Shown: positions 44,235 through 53,121 of the stretch, piece by piece | Layout of the letters: each line of letters starts with the position of its first letter | Numbering within the stretch: position 1 is the stretch's first letter | Origin: Brevibacillus laterosporus | GTDB taxonomy: Bacteria; Bacillota; Bacilli; Brevibacillales; Brevibacillaceae | Length of the DNA stretch: 64,000 nt | Assembly: GCF_030489605.1 (NCBI RefSeq) | Contig: NZ_JAUKFY010000013.1 | Coordinates: forward strand, 62,001 to 126,000 | Direction: 5' to 3' | Position numbers and translations under genes: made by a program | The notes under the pieces: model-generated | What the model was told of the DNA's origin: nothing | The model's input: the letters and a program-made list of their open reading frames with translations, nothing else | Databases searched by the model: none

Positions 44235-45101
44235 CTATGTATGATCTTTTGCATCTTGCGCGGAACGAATCAGGTTCATGTTACTACGAATAAATTGTTG
44301 TAACTCTTCATAAAACGTCGGATTACATCCCATTACACTGCTTTTAGCATCGTATGGAAGCTCCTTGCCTTCCATTGTGGTAGCAGTACCGCCCGCTTCC
44401 TGAATAATAAGCTTGCCTGCTCCAAAATCCCATGGATTTAATTGCAAGCTGACGTAACCATCCAGTCGTCCTGCTGCTACGTAAGATAGCTCCAAGGCCG
44501 CGCTTCCTAACAAGCGCATACCCCGAACTTTACCCGCTAGCTCTTTGAAAATAACATCAATGCCTATCTGCTCAGCGCGTTTATTCCAAAACACACTTGT
44601 ACAAAGTAAGGCTTCCTCTAATTTTACTTGACGGTGAATACGCAGCTGTCGATCATTTAAATAAGCCCCTCCACCTTTGGTTGCATAAAACAGCTCGTCA
44701 CGCGATGGGTCATAAACAACACCAACAGCCGCTTCCCCTTTGTGATAAACGGCGATTGAAACAGAAAAATTAATTTGCTGATGAACAAAATTAGTTGTTC
44801 CATCAATAGGGTCAATGATCCACAGGGTATCATATTCAGAAGGAGCCATACCCTGAAAACGATTTTCCTCACCCAAAATGCCATGCTCAGGATATTTTTT
44901 AAGAATCATATCAATAACCATCTGCTCTACTTCTTCATCTACGGCCGTGACTAAGTCAGAGGCAGAGGTTTTATAGTTGACTGTATAGGGCTGATTCATT
45001 TTCTCCAAACTTAGCTTACCGGCTGTTTTGGCGCATGTGATCGCCAATTCTTTCCACTGTTCCAGTTCATTCGGTTGCAAAGATATCGCCACCCAACCCA
45101 T
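44235..45101 (-). CDS. Inositol monophosphatase family protein (2)
   Basis: A 288-residue family member with all canonical motifs: LGEENRF (Glu ligands), WIIDPIDGTTNFVHQ, and the C-terminal NPWDFGAGKLIIQEAGG, keeping the Trp-Asp pair missing from the other family member here (19432-20214). Substrate could be inositol phosphate or another sugar phosphate. The ATG at 45099-45101 has no strong site; a TTG at 45078-45080, eight bases after GGGTGG, is a credible alternative that removes seven residues. It is divergent from the small membrane protein gene. Confidence 0.9.
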   Translation of the reverse strand: MGWVAISLQPNELEQWKELAITCAKTAGKLSLEKMNQPYTVNYKTSASDLVTAVDEEVEQMVIDMILKKYPEHGILGEENRFQGMAPSEYDTLWIIDPIDGTTNFVHQQINFSVSIAVYHKGEAAVGVVYDPSRDELFYATKGGGAYLNDRQLRIHRQVKLEEALLCTSVFWNKRAEQIGIDVIFKELAGKVRGMRLLGSAALELSYVAAGRLDGYVSLQLNPWDFGAGKLIIQEAGGTATTMEGKELPYDAKSSVMGCNPTFYEELQQFIRSNMNLIRSAQDAKDHT

Positions 45102-45246
45102 CCAATTTTCTTTAGTGTATCATATTTCCCCTTCTCCTACACCTTCCATTCCTAAACAACGGCGATGAATAGTTTATCTATCATAAATGCTACACTAGTA
45201 ATACTATCTCCATTTCGCGACATATTTAGAACGGAAGTGATTATAC

Positions 45247-45540
45247 TTGACCTTTTTTGTATTGATAGTCGTACTATTTAGTAGCCTGAAAATAATGGAT
45301 ATGATAGGTGCGTATCGCTATCACATGGTTTACGAGGGACCTGAGTGGGAAGCATTTGAATTATATACGTTTTTACAACAGCAGGGCATTCGCTGTCGCA
45401 TTCGTAATTCTGTAACCGCTACTTTGTTTGAAGATCACCATCTTTTTCCGAACAAAAGGCTCTCCTATGTAGAAGTCCTGCACAAGGATGAGACTCAGGC
45501 ACATATCTTCCTGCGTTCTTTTTGGCATAAAAATAAATAG
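45247..45540 (+). CDS. Small membrane protein, DUF2007-like
   Basis: A 97-residue protein. One N-terminal membrane helix (TFFVLIVVLFSSLKIMDMIG) precedes a soluble segment in which WEAFELYTFLQQQGIRCRIRN and LSYVEVLHKDETQAHIFLRSF resemble the ferredoxin-like DUF2007 fold of putative signal-transducing proteins. Function is unknown. Translation appears to start at TTG 45247, six bases after GGAAGTGA. A bidirectional terminator closes the gene. Confidence 0.6.
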   Translation: MTFFVLIVVLFSSLKIMDMIGAYRYHMVYEGPEWEAFELYTFLQQQGIRCRIRNSVTATLFEDHHLFPNKRLSYVEVLHKDETQAHIFLRSFWHKNK

Positions 45541-45580
45541 GGCCCGTGTAGCTCCTCCCTTTTGCTACATAGCCCTATTC
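45538..45580. terminator. Bidirectional terminator
   Basis: A stem of AGGGC and TGTAGC pairing with GCTACA and GCCCT, interrupted by a small internal loop, lies between convergent genes. Confidence 0.65.
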
Positions 45581-45583
45581 CAT

Positions 45584-45796
45584 TCAACAGCAGCGATTCA
45601 CTTCACCGCTTTCATATTTGTTTTTTAAGGCGAAAAGATAAAATTCCTTCTCTGTCATCGGAAATATTCCAGGAGCTCCGTGTGTCGTATACCAATGCTC
45701 CAGATAACGATCGTAATCAGGCATGCCAAAAATCGTTTTAATGATGGAACGCACCTTTTTGAGTCGCCGTTTCCAGTATCTTATTTTCTTTCGCAT
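45584..45796 (-). CDS. YbdD/YjiX family protein
   Basis: A 70-residue basic protein. The diagnostic stretch is FGMPDYDRYLEHWYTTHG, followed by MTEKEFYLFALKNKYESGEVNRCC with the terminal double cysteine. In many bacteria this small protein is encoded directly after CstA/BtsT pyruvate-peptide transporters and is thought to assist them; here cstA lies 390 bases upstream on the same strand. The ATG at 45794-45796 is preceded by GTGAGGTG; a 32-codon upstream extension is rejected as non-homologous. Confidence 0.88.
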   Translation of the reverse strand: MRKKIRYWKRRLKKVRSIIKTIFGMPDYDRYLEHWYTTHGAPGIFPMTEKEFYLFALKNKYESGEVNRCC

Positions 45797-45984
45797 CCTC
45801 ACACACCTCACTTTTCCAACATAATATCCACAATTGACTGTCTTTCTTTTTTTATACAACGTAACTTTATAAAACATTTCTACTAATATCAAAATATTAT
45901 TTTTAACTATATTTTTTAAAAGTTTCTTTGGGGAAACATGTAGATTTCTTTGTTGAGACTGTTTTATGATAGAGATTGAGCACT

Positions 45985-46175
45985 TTCTTAATTTTGTTGT
46001 CAGTCCGCTCTCTGTTCCTAAAGTGTAGAACTTTATCCCAAACTGCGTTAAAACGCACCCCTACAGTTCTCCTTCACAGCATTTTTTGAACAGTTCTGAA
46101 AGCGGACTGGCAACAAGCCTTTGAAGCTAAAAGCAAGCGAAAAACCAGCGCATGAACGGTTTTTCGCTTTTTTAT
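45985..46175 (+). ncRNA. Candidate rod-shaped small RNA between yjiX and cstA
   Basis: Read rightwards, TTGTTGTCAGTCCGCT (45995-46010) can pair along 16 positions with AGCGGACTGGCAACAA (46100-46115); the only non-Watson-Crick pair is U-G on this strand and A-C on the other. Inside are AGAACT/AGTTCT and a perfect TGCGT-TAAA-ACGCA hairpin. Directly after comes a 12-bp terminator stem (46135-46146 / 46158-46169) with a TTTTTT tail on the plus strand. The shape is loosely 6S-like. No strong promoter was seen, so expression is inferred. Confidence 0.35.
46135..46174 (+). terminator. Intrinsic terminator left of cstA
   Basis: AAGCGAAAAACC pairs perfectly with GGTTTTTCGCTT and is followed by TTTTTATT on the plus strand. 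The leftward tail is weaker (GCTTTTAG), though it may also serve cstA. Confidence 0.75.
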
Positions 46176-46183
46176 TGGTCTCG

Positions 46184-48268
46184 CTAAACGATTAGATTCC
46201 CCTTATGATCACGTTTGGTTAGCACAAAAGGTTCCTCTTTTAGCTCGTATCTCTTACCATTCGCAATAGAGAGCCATAGACGTATTCCATCAACAATAAT
46301 GGCTATTGTAATAAGCAAAAAGATCGCACAGACAATGGTATCTATCATATCATTAAAGATCATTTTCTCCGCTGCTTCGACAGATGTTACCCCTTTTGGC
46401 AACAGCCCTGACGCTAAATTCTCCTTGAAGTTGTTTGCATGCGCCCAAAATCCAATCGTAATATCATTAGAAAAAATCTTTTGCCAAGCCGCATACAAGG
46501 TGGCCGATGAAAGCCATGCCATTGGAAATAGCGTCACCCAAGCGTAGCGAGCCTTGCCCATTTTGATAATGAGCGTAGTACCAACTACAAAAGCAATTGC
46601 CGCCAGCATTTGGTTGGCAATACCGAAGAGTGGCCAAAGTGTTTTAATTCCGCCCAATGGATCAATAACCCCTTGATACAAAAAGTAGCCCCATCCTGCT
46701 GTCACAGCAGCAGACCCGATTAGATTGCCCGGCAGGTAGTCCATGCGCTTTAATTTTGGAAACACGTTACCCAGCATGTCCTGTACCATGAAACGGCCAA
46801 CGCGTGTTCCAGCATCAATGGTAGTTAAGATAAACACCGCCTCAAACAGGATGGCAAAATGATACCAAAAGGCCATAAAGGCTTTTCCGCCGATAAAACC
46901 TGAAAAAATATGTGCCATTCCCAAAGCAAAGGAAGGGGCCCCTCCCGTTCGAGATAAAATACTGGTCTCTCCTACATCCTTGGCTGTTTCCGTTAATAGC
47001 TCCGGTGTGATTGGGAAGCCATACTGGTTGGTAATCGTAGCTGCCGCTGTTACCGCATCAGTTCCGATTGCTGATGCAGGTGCATTTACTGCAAAATACA
47101 AGCCTGGTGTTAATACGCAGGCTGCGATCATCGCCATAATCGCCACCATAGACTCAGTCAGCATTGCTCCATAGCCAATTAAAGGAGCGTCGCTTTCCTT
47201 GATAATCATTTTTGGCGTTGTGCCTGAAGCGACTAAGGCATGGAAGCCGGAGATGGCTCCGCAAGCGATCGTAATAAAGAGGAAAGGAAAAAGGTTACCG
47301 GTAAATACTGGCCCGGTACCATCAATAAATTTTGTTAAAGCCGGCATTTGTAGATTAGGTAATGTGAAAACAATTCCAATGGCTAGAAAAGCAATCGTAC
47401 CAATTTTTAAAAAAGAACTGAGGTAATCGCGCGGGGCTAATAAGAACCATACCGGTAAAACAGAGGCGATAAAACCATAAATAATAATCATGATAGCAAG
47501 CTGCGTACCTTCATAATCAAACAAGGGGGCCCAGGTAGGCGATTCTGCCACTGCTTGCCCAAAATAAAGAGATGCAAACAACAGCACAATTCCGATAACA
47601 GAGGCCTCCAGCACTCTTCCCGGTCGGAAATAACGCATATACAACCCCATCAAAATAGCAATTGGTAGCGTCATGGCAATCGTAAAGGTTGCCCATGGAG
47701 AATGAGTAAGAGAATTAACAACAACAAGCGCCAATACCGCAATAAGAATAACCATAATAGCTAGTATTCCAATCATCGCAAGGACGCCCCCAATAGGTCC
47801 GATCTCTTCCTTAGCAATCTGACCTAATGATTTTCCATTGCGTCTCATCGATCCAAATAGAATGATAAAATCCTGCACCGCTCCCCCCAATACAACCCCT
47901 ACAATAATCCAGATTGTACCGGGTAAATATCCCATTTGAGCTGCCAACGTAGGTCCTACTAACGGCCCTGCACCTGCAATGGCAGCAAAGTGATGTCCGT
48001 ATAAAACCCACTTATTGGTTGGCACAAAATCCTTGCCATCATTATGTATTTCGGCAGGTGTGGCTCGTCTGTCGTCCAAGCCCATTATTTTACGGGCAAT
48101 AAAACGGCTGTAAAACCGATAACCCACTGCATATGTACATAAAGCAGCCGTTAATAACCAAAAAGAGCTTACCTGTTCTCCCTTGGATAAAGCCAACGCT
48201 CCAAATCCAATGCCTCCTAATGCAGAAATGACTGTCCAAATGATTATGGAAAGTATCTTTCGCTTCAT
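46184..48268 (-). CDS. cstA: Carbon starvation protein CstA
   Basis: A 694-residue membrane transporter with about 16 to 18 helices. Family marks are YRFYSRFIARKIMGLDDRRATPAE, DFVPTNKWVLYGHHFAAIAGAGPLVGPTLAAQMGY, and GAVQDFIILFGSMRRNGKSLGQIA. CstA proteins import pyruvate or peptides during carbon limitation. The ATG at 48266-48268 follows GGAGGAG; the 13-codon upstream extension lacks a site. A YjiX-family partner gene lies downstream after a ~390-base gap. Confidence 0.95.
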   Translation of the reverse strand: MKRKILSIIIWTVISALGGIGFGALALSKGEQVSSFWLLTAALCTYAVGYRFYSRFIARKIMGLDDRRATPAEIHNDGKDFVPTNKWVLYGHHFAAIAGAGPLVGPTLAAQMGYLPGTIWIIVGVVLGGAVQDFIILFGSMRRNGKSLGQIAKEEIGPIGGVLAMIGILAIMVILIAVLALVVVNSLTHSPWATFTIAMTLPIAILMGLYMRYFRPGRVLEASVIGIVLLFASLYFGQAVAESPTWAPLFDYEGTQLAIMIIIYGFIASVLPVWFLLAPRDYLSSFLKIGTIAFLAIGIVFTLPNLQMPALTKFIDGTGPVFTGNLFPFLFITIACGAISGFHALVASGTTPKMIIKESDAPLIGYGAMLTESMVAIMAMIAACVLTPGLYFAVNAPASAIGTDAVTAAATITNQYGFPITPELLTETAKDVGETSILSRTGGAPSFALGMAHIFSGFIGGKAFMAFWYHFAILFEAVFILTTIDAGTRVGRFMVQDMLGNVFPKLKRMDYLPGNLIGSAAVTAGWGYFLYQGVIDPLGGIKTLWPLFGIANQMLAAIAFVVGTTLIIKMGKARYAWVTLFPMAWLSSATLYAAWQKIFSNDITIGFWAHANNFKENLASGLLPKGVTSVEAAEKMIFNDMIDTIVCAIFLLITIAIIVDGIRLWLSIANGKRYELKEEPFVLTKRDHKGNLIV

Positions 48269-48430
48269 AAAAGTTCTCCTCCTTTCAGAATATAAGACAC
48301 ACAACAATAATCTAAATTATCTGATTTTTAACAAAATAAACAGAATCTTTATTTATGATACCTTACTTGCAGATAAGCTGAAAAGCTTTTTTTAGAAAAA
48401 TATACATTTTTTTCAAAAAAGCTGATTATA

Positions 48431-48473
48431 AAAAAGGAAGCCACTTTTCCTATCGACATAAAAAGTGGCTTCC
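48431..48473 (-). terminator. hppD terminator
   Basis: A 13-bp perfect stem GGAAGCCACTTTT / AAAAGTGGCTTCC, read leftwards, ends in TTTTTT. Confidence 0.85.
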
Positions 48474-48496
48474 CTGCTTATTTGGTTATGGGATCG

Positions 48497-49588
48497 CTAT
48501 AGATTTCCACGCAACTCCTGCTCCCGCTCCAGTGCTTCAAATAATGCTTTAAAGTTACCATTTCCAAAACCACGGCTACCTTTACGCTGGATAATCTCAA
48601 AGAATAATGTCGGACGATCTACTACAGGCTTACTAAACAATTGCAATAAGTAGCCTTCATCATCGCGATCCACTAAAATTTTTAGCTCTTTTAATTTCTC
48701 TATATCCTCTTCAATTGCCCCTACACGCTCTGCTAAATTTTCGTAATAGGTGTCCGGTACACTTAAGAAGTCAACCCCGTTTGCGGTTAATTGCGAAACG
48801 GTTGTCAAAATATCATTAGTCAATACAGCAATATGTTGAACCCCTGGTCCTTTGTTGAATTCCAGATATTCTTGGATTTGCGATTTGCGTTTTCCTTCCG
48901 CAGGCTCATTGATCGGAAATTTAATTCGCCCAGTACCGTTTTGCATAACCTTGGACATGAGTGCAGAGTATTCGGTAGAAATGTCATCGTCGCTGAAATT
49001 TTGGGAAGACGTAAAGCCCATAACTTTCTCATAGAATTCAACCCATTCATCCATAACCTCTACATTCCCTACGATATGATCGATGCCAATCAGACCTGTA
49101 GACTGACAGGCAAATGGAGCTTGATAAGGTTGGAAGCCTGGATAAAACACCCCTTTATAATCCTTCCGTTCAATAAAGGAATGGACTGTTTCTCCATAAG
49201 TAGCAATCGTTGCTTTTTTTACGGTTCCATGCTCATCGCTAAATTCCGTAGGCTCCATGATAGATGTAGCGCCACGGGAAATTGCTTCCCGGTAAGCCTT
49301 TTCACAATTTTCAACGCGAAGAGCAATGTCCTTAACTCCCTCTCCGTGTAGCTTAATGAAATCAGTAATCGGATGATCAGGCTCTAATGCTCCTGTCAAC
49401 ACCAAACGAATGTGATTTTGCTTTAATGCATAAGAGACTTGAGTGCGACTCCCTGTTTCCAAACCACGATAAGCATACGGCTCAAATCCAAATGCCTTTG
49501 CGTAATAGTACATTGCCTGTTTCGCATTTCCTACATACAACTCAACATAGTCCCAATCTTGAATAGGGAAAAAGTCTGTTACGCTCAC
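48497..49588 (-). CDS. hppD: 4-Hydroxyphenylpyruvate dioxygenase
   Basis: A 363-residue non-haem Fe(II) enzyme converting 4-hydroxyphenylpyruvate to homogentisate in tyrosine breakdown. It has two vicinal-oxygen-chelate domains. The iron ligands are visible as His171 (GIDHIVGNV), His252 (GVQHIAVLT) and Glu331 (LFFEIIQRKG), and the C-terminal gating helix GFGNGNFKALFEALEREQ is intact. I start at GTG 49588, nine bases after GGAGG; the TTG three codons earlier is too close to it. No other homogentisate-pathway gene is in the window. Confidence 0.95.
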   Translation of the reverse strand: MSVTDFFPIQDWDYVELYVGNAKQAMYYYAKAFGFEPYAYRGLETGSRTQVSYALKQNHIRLVLTGALEPDHPITDFIKLHGEGVKDIALRVENCEKAYREAISRGATSIMEPTEFSDEHGTVKKATIATYGETVHSFIERKDYKGVFYPGFQPYQAPFACQSTGLIGIDHIVGNVEVMDEWVEFYEKVMGFTSSQNFSDDDISTEYSALMSKVMQNGTGRIKFPINEPAEGKRKSQIQEYLEFNKGPGVQHIAVLTNDILTTVSQLTANGVDFLSVPDTYYENLAERVGAIEEDIEKLKELKILVDRDDEGYLLQLFSKPVVDRPTLFFEIIQRKGSRGFGNGNFKALFEALEREQELRGNL

Positions 49589-49774
49589 ACCGCTCAACCT
49601 CCGATTATTCTGAATTTTAAACCTATTTATTTGAGATTACATGGTCTGTTTTTTTCATGCAAGAATATGGAGTAACGCTTAAACGCTTTCATGCAGTATC
49701 AATAATAGTCTTCTGTCTATCTGCTCCAATCAGTTATGATAGGTAAAAGGATATTTGAAGGGAGCGAAGTGCGG

Positions 49775-50473
49775 ATGCAGGAGTGGAATAGATTTGTTTC
49801 ACAGCAATGGAATCAAATGGCAGGTGATTGGCATGAGCGTAGCAAGAGAATGTGGGAACAGGGCAGTCGGAAAACGATCCTACCTTTATTTACAGAGCTT
49901 CTTCCTTCCAGCAAAGGTCGAATACTGGATGCTGGCTGTGGAGATGGATATGCTAGCTTCAAGCTAGCCTCTGTAGGGTATGATGTAACAGGCTTGGATA
50001 TTTCCTCAGAAATGATAGCCTATGCCACCAAAGAGGCCAAACAGCTTACCGATTCGATTTCTCTACAGTTTATGGAGGGAGATATTTCTGCTACGCCATA
50101 TCCAGACCAATCCTTTGCAGGCATCCTATCAATTAACGCGATGGAGTTTACTTCCTCTCCCCTAATTGTCCTTCAAGAATTTCAACGCATCCTGCAGCCG
50201 GATGGATTGCTGCTACTGGGGGTATTGGGACCCACAGCAGGTCCGCGGGCACATAGCTATCCACGTTTGTATGGAAAAGCCACTATCCAGAACACGATTA
50301 TGCCCTGGGAAGCAAAACAGCTAGCACAGGAGAATGGATTTTTTCTGCAAAAGGAATCACATGTGTATAAAGACGATTTTCCTCCTGTCCTCGCTCATTC
50401 CCTAAGCATGGAATTACGTGAAGCAGTCAGTTTTGTAACCTTGTTTGCCTTGCGCAAGCACCCAGATCTCTAA
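49775..50473 (+). CDS. SAM-dependent class I methyltransferase
   Basis: A 232-residue methyltransferase of the UbiE/Methyltransf_11 type. The SAM loop GRILDAGCGDGYASFKLASVGYDV is at about residues 48-71, with VTGLDIS after it, and motif IV is near SFAGILSINAMEF. AAGGGAG precedes the ATG at 49775. The PurM-fold gene follows after 31 bases, so the two form an operon. The substrate is unknown; pairing with a possible cobalamin-related gene does not settle it. Confidence 0.85.
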   Translation: MQEWNRFVSQQWNQMAGDWHERSKRMWEQGSRKTILPLFTELLPSSKGRILDAGCGDGYASFKLASVGYDVTGLDISSEMIAYATKEAKQLTDSISLQFMEGDISATPYPDQSFAGILSINAMEFTSSPLIVLQEFQRILQPDGLLLLGVLGPTAGPRAHSYPRLYGKATIQNTIMPWEAKQLAQENGFFLQKESHVYKDDFPPVLAHSLSMELREAVSFVTLFALRKHPDL

Positions 50474-50504
50474 ACAAATCATTCATTTTGTAAAGGAGCC
50501 AGCT

Positions 50505-51284
50505 ATGCAAGTACCCTATCTCACAAATCCATTACACCATTTGCAAAAGGTACGTGATCTGACGCTGCTTCGGATCAATGAAGCACAAAGCATTGTTATC
50601 GCCTGCGATTCAGATGGCGGCATCGGCACCAAACCACAGGACATTGTCCAAATAGCACCCGATTTGTTAGGGCGGTTTGCTGTTCGTGTACCGCTTTTTG
50701 AATTGATTGCCTGTGGAGCCACTCCGTTTATGATATGCGATACGCTATCAGTAGAGCTCGAAGGCTACGGGGAAGAAATTCTCCGTGGAATCAAGGAATA
50801 TGCGCAAGAAGCAGGCGTCACAGAGGATGTACAGTTTACAGGAAGTACGGAGGAAAACATTCCAACCACGCAAACAGGGATTGGTATAACCGTACTTGGG
50901 CTGGTTGAGCAATCTCAGTTTTCTCCGGGAACAGCCCTGCCTAAAGAAGCTATCATGTGTGCAGGTATTCCAAAAAGCGGCCCCAAGCACGAGGTTCGAT
51001 TAAATGATCCCGAGATGCTTTCCCTAGCTGACTTAATCCAACTGCGTGCTCATCCCGGTGTTCATGATCTGTTGCCTGTTGGCTCAAAAGGAATCGCTTA
51101 TGAAATGGAGCAGTTAGCTGCAAGTGCCTCGCTTACATATCGTCTCACCGCTCCTCTTCCTCTTGATTTGAAGCAATCTGGCGGCCCTTCTACTTGTGTA
51201 ATTTTTTCAGCCGCAGTTGAGCTGCTTGAAGAATTTCGAAATCAATTACGTTGTCCTGTACATGTTTTAGCTATTCTTGAATAA
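50505..51284 (+). CDS. PurM-fold (AIR-synthase-related) protein, CblS-like alpha-ribazole kinase candidate
   Basis: A 259-residue ATP-grasping PurM-type protein. It opens QVPYLTNPLHHLQKVRDLTLLRI, then has VIACDSDGGIGTKP (ATP/Mg-binding Asp), RVPLFELIACGATPFMICDTLSVEL, and TGSTEENIPTTQTGIGITVLGLV. This pattern recalls the CblS proteins described in Listeria and Clostridia, which phosphorylate alpha-ribazole for cobalamin lower-ligand assembly. Selenide dikinase and ThiL are less similar. AAAGGAG precedes the ATG at 50505. The family call is from memory; the transporter partner CblT is not nearby. Confidence 0.55.
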   Translation: MQVPYLTNPLHHLQKVRDLTLLRINEAQSIVIACDSDGGIGTKPQDIVQIAPDLLGRFAVRVPLFELIACGATPFMICDTLSVELEGYGEEILRGIKEYAQEAGVTEDVQFTGSTEENIPTTQTGIGITVLGLVEQSQFSPGTALPKEAIMCAGIPKSGPKHEVRLNDPEMLSLADLIQLRAHPGVHDLLPVGSKGIAYEMEQLAASASLTYRLTAPLPLDLKQSGGPSTCVIFSAAVELLEEFRNQLRCPVHVLAILE

Positions 51285-51375
51285 AGTAAAAGGGACAGCG
51301 TGAAGGGCATTGCCTACTAAGTAAGAAAACAGCTCGTCCAACAAGTGCAGAGCAGTGGACTGTATTCATGGCAAG

Positions 51376-51437
51376 GGAGAGAACAGCTGCCTTCTATCTT
51401 TAGTTTAGAAGAAGCTGTTCTCTCTTTCTGTGCAAAA
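51376..51437 (+). terminator. Terminator of the methyltransferase-PurM operon
   Basis: A long stem (GAGAGAACAGCT...CTTCTA with TAGAAG...AGCTGTTCTCTC) is followed by TTTCT. Confidence 0.75.
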
Positions 51438-51469
51438 AAAGACCTCAGTTAGCGAAAACAAACTGAGGT
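51431..51469 (-). terminator. Terminator of the efflux operon
   Basis: ACCTCAGTT (51442-51450) pairs with AACTGAGGT (51461-51469). Read leftwards it ends in a seven-T run. Confidence 0.8.
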
Positions 51470-51483
51470 AGCAAGTATTACAT

Positions 51484-53109
51484 TTATCCTTCCACAGGTG
51501 AGGCAGTACCTGAGGTTTGAGGCGCTGCCCCTGCTGTTTTTTCAACAGGAACTCTTTTGGCCGCCACGAAATCATCTGGCACTTTTCGTTTTTTTAGAAA
51601 AAACAGCACCAATGGAATGCTCAAAAGAATTGGCAACGCAGATACCATAAAGGTGTCGGCAATCCCTCTCGTGAAGGCTTCTTTTTGAATCAAACCAGCT
51701 AGTATGGCAGAGGCGCCTCCCATTGAAGTAGCCGAGTCTACCCCACTTTGTGCATATACCCCTGATAGCATGCTCAGCATTTGATTTGCTGTATCGTTGG
51801 TCATTTGCACATTTTCACTGATCCGCACGGCATGGAAGGATTGCCGGTTACTCATCAGGGCTGTCAAAATAGCAATAGCAAAGGAGCCCATCACTTGGCG
51901 AATCAGATTAGATAACGAAGAAGCACGGCCAACCATAGATTTCTCGATGGCGTTCATCCCCACTGTTGAAAGTGGTGTCATACAGAGCCCCATTCCCAAG
52001 CCCCTAATGGTTAATAACACATCAATCCAACGATGGGGGGTATCCTGAGCTAAATTTTGGAGCTCGAAGGTGGTTATCCCCGCGAGAGTCAATCCAATTA
52101 ATCCTAATGGAACAACACCGAATTTATCAAATAATTTACCGCCTAACGGCATCATTAATGCCATGGCAATTGACTGGGGCATCAATAAAATACCTGTTTG
52201 CATGGCAGATAAACCTTGGATATTCTGCATATACAACGGCATCATAAAAATACCACCGAACATTCCCATGGTAAGAAAACTAACAATCAACAAACTAAGT
52301 GAAAATGTTCCATTCTTTAAAATACGGAGCTCAATCAATGGTTGCTCAGTAGTTAGCTCTACATAGATCAATAACGTTAAGCTAGATACGGCCACAAATA
52401 ATAGGCTGACGATGTACAATGATGTCCAACCCTCTGATTGTCCCTTTGATAAGGCTAGCAATAACGAAGCAAAACCAATGATAGATAAGATGGCCCCGGG
52501 AAAATCAAATTTTAAATCTTTTTTTAGTGGTGTTTCTTTTAAAATCATGCTACTCATAATTACCGCTAGAACCCCTATTGGCACACCCATGAAGAAGAGA
52601 AACCGCCAGTTGAAATATTCAATGACGTACCCGCTTAACGTAGGGCCGACAGCAGGAGCTACCATGGCTGAAATCCCCCATAAGCCAAGCGCTGTCCCTA
52701 TTTGTTCCCGCGGCATAATCGTGTAGATGATTGACATCCCGATTGGCATAATGAAACCACCGCTTAGCCCTTGCACCACTCTGAAAAAAATCATGCTGCT
52801 ATCATTCCATGAAAATCCACAAAACGTTGAGCTGATTGTAAAAAAAGCAAGTGAGGTTACGAATACCCGCTTATAACCAAACTTATCTCCAAGCGCACCG
52901 CTCATGGGAATCACAACCGCGGAAGCAAGCATATACCCTGTTAGCACCCATTGAATAGTGTCAGTGGTGGAACCAAATACAGCTACTAGTTTAGGCAGGG
53001 CAATGTTGATTAAGCTATTATTTAAAACGGCCACGAAAGTCCCCATTACAATAGCAGCCAACGCCAACCATTTATAAGAAGCGTTCTCCTTGTTGTTAGA
53101 AGCAGACAA
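51484..53109 (-). CDS. DHA2-family MFS multidrug exporter (EmrB/QacA type)
   Basis: A 541-residue transporter with 14 predicted helices. Motif A is GALGDKFGYKRVFV, motif C GISAMVAPAVGPTLSGYVIEYFNWRFLF, and the DHA2 opening VMGTFVAVLNNSLINIALPKL. It expels drugs or other amphiphiles by proton exchange. Translation starts at TTG 53109 with AGGAGG upstream. It is the last gene of an operon with two membrane-fusion-type proteins and a MarR regulator. A 12-base spacer separates it from the HlyD-type lipoprotein gene. Confidence 0.92.
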   Translation of the reverse strand: MSASNNKENASYKWLALAAIVMGTFVAVLNNSLINIALPKLVAVFGSTTDTIQWVLTGYMLASAVVIPMSGALGDKFGYKRVFVTSLAFFTISSTFCGFSWNDSSMIFFRVVQGLSGGFIMPIGMSIIYTIMPREQIGTALGLWGISAMVAPAVGPTLSGYVIEYFNWRFLFFMGVPIGVLAVIMSSMILKETPLKKDLKFDFPGAILSIIGFASLLLALSKGQSEGWTSLYIVSLLFVAVSSLTLLIYVELTTEQPLIELRILKNGTFSLSLLIVSFLTMGMFGGIFMMPLYMQNIQGLSAMQTGILLMPQSIAMALMMPLGGKLFDKFGVVPLGLIGLTLAGITTFELQNLAQDTPHRWIDVLLTIRGLGMGLCMTPLSTVGMNAIEKSMVGRASSLSNLIRQVMGSFAIAILTALMSNRQSFHAVRISENVQMTNDTANQMLSMLSGVYAQSGVDSATSMGGASAILAGLIQKEAFTRGIADTFMVSALPILLSIPLVLFFLKKRKVPDDFVAAKRVPVEKTAGAAPQTSGTASPVEG

Positions 53110-53121
53110 ATTGATCGCCTC

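Noticed and set aside
45797-45892. 32-codon upstream extension of the YjiX-family gene
   Set aside because: The family starts near RKKIRYW and GAGGTG precedes that ATG; the extension is AT-rich without a site.
48791-49351. 186-codon plus-strand frame opposite hppD
   Set aside because: It is antisense to a clearly identified dioxygenase with intact iron ligands, and has no independent start signals.
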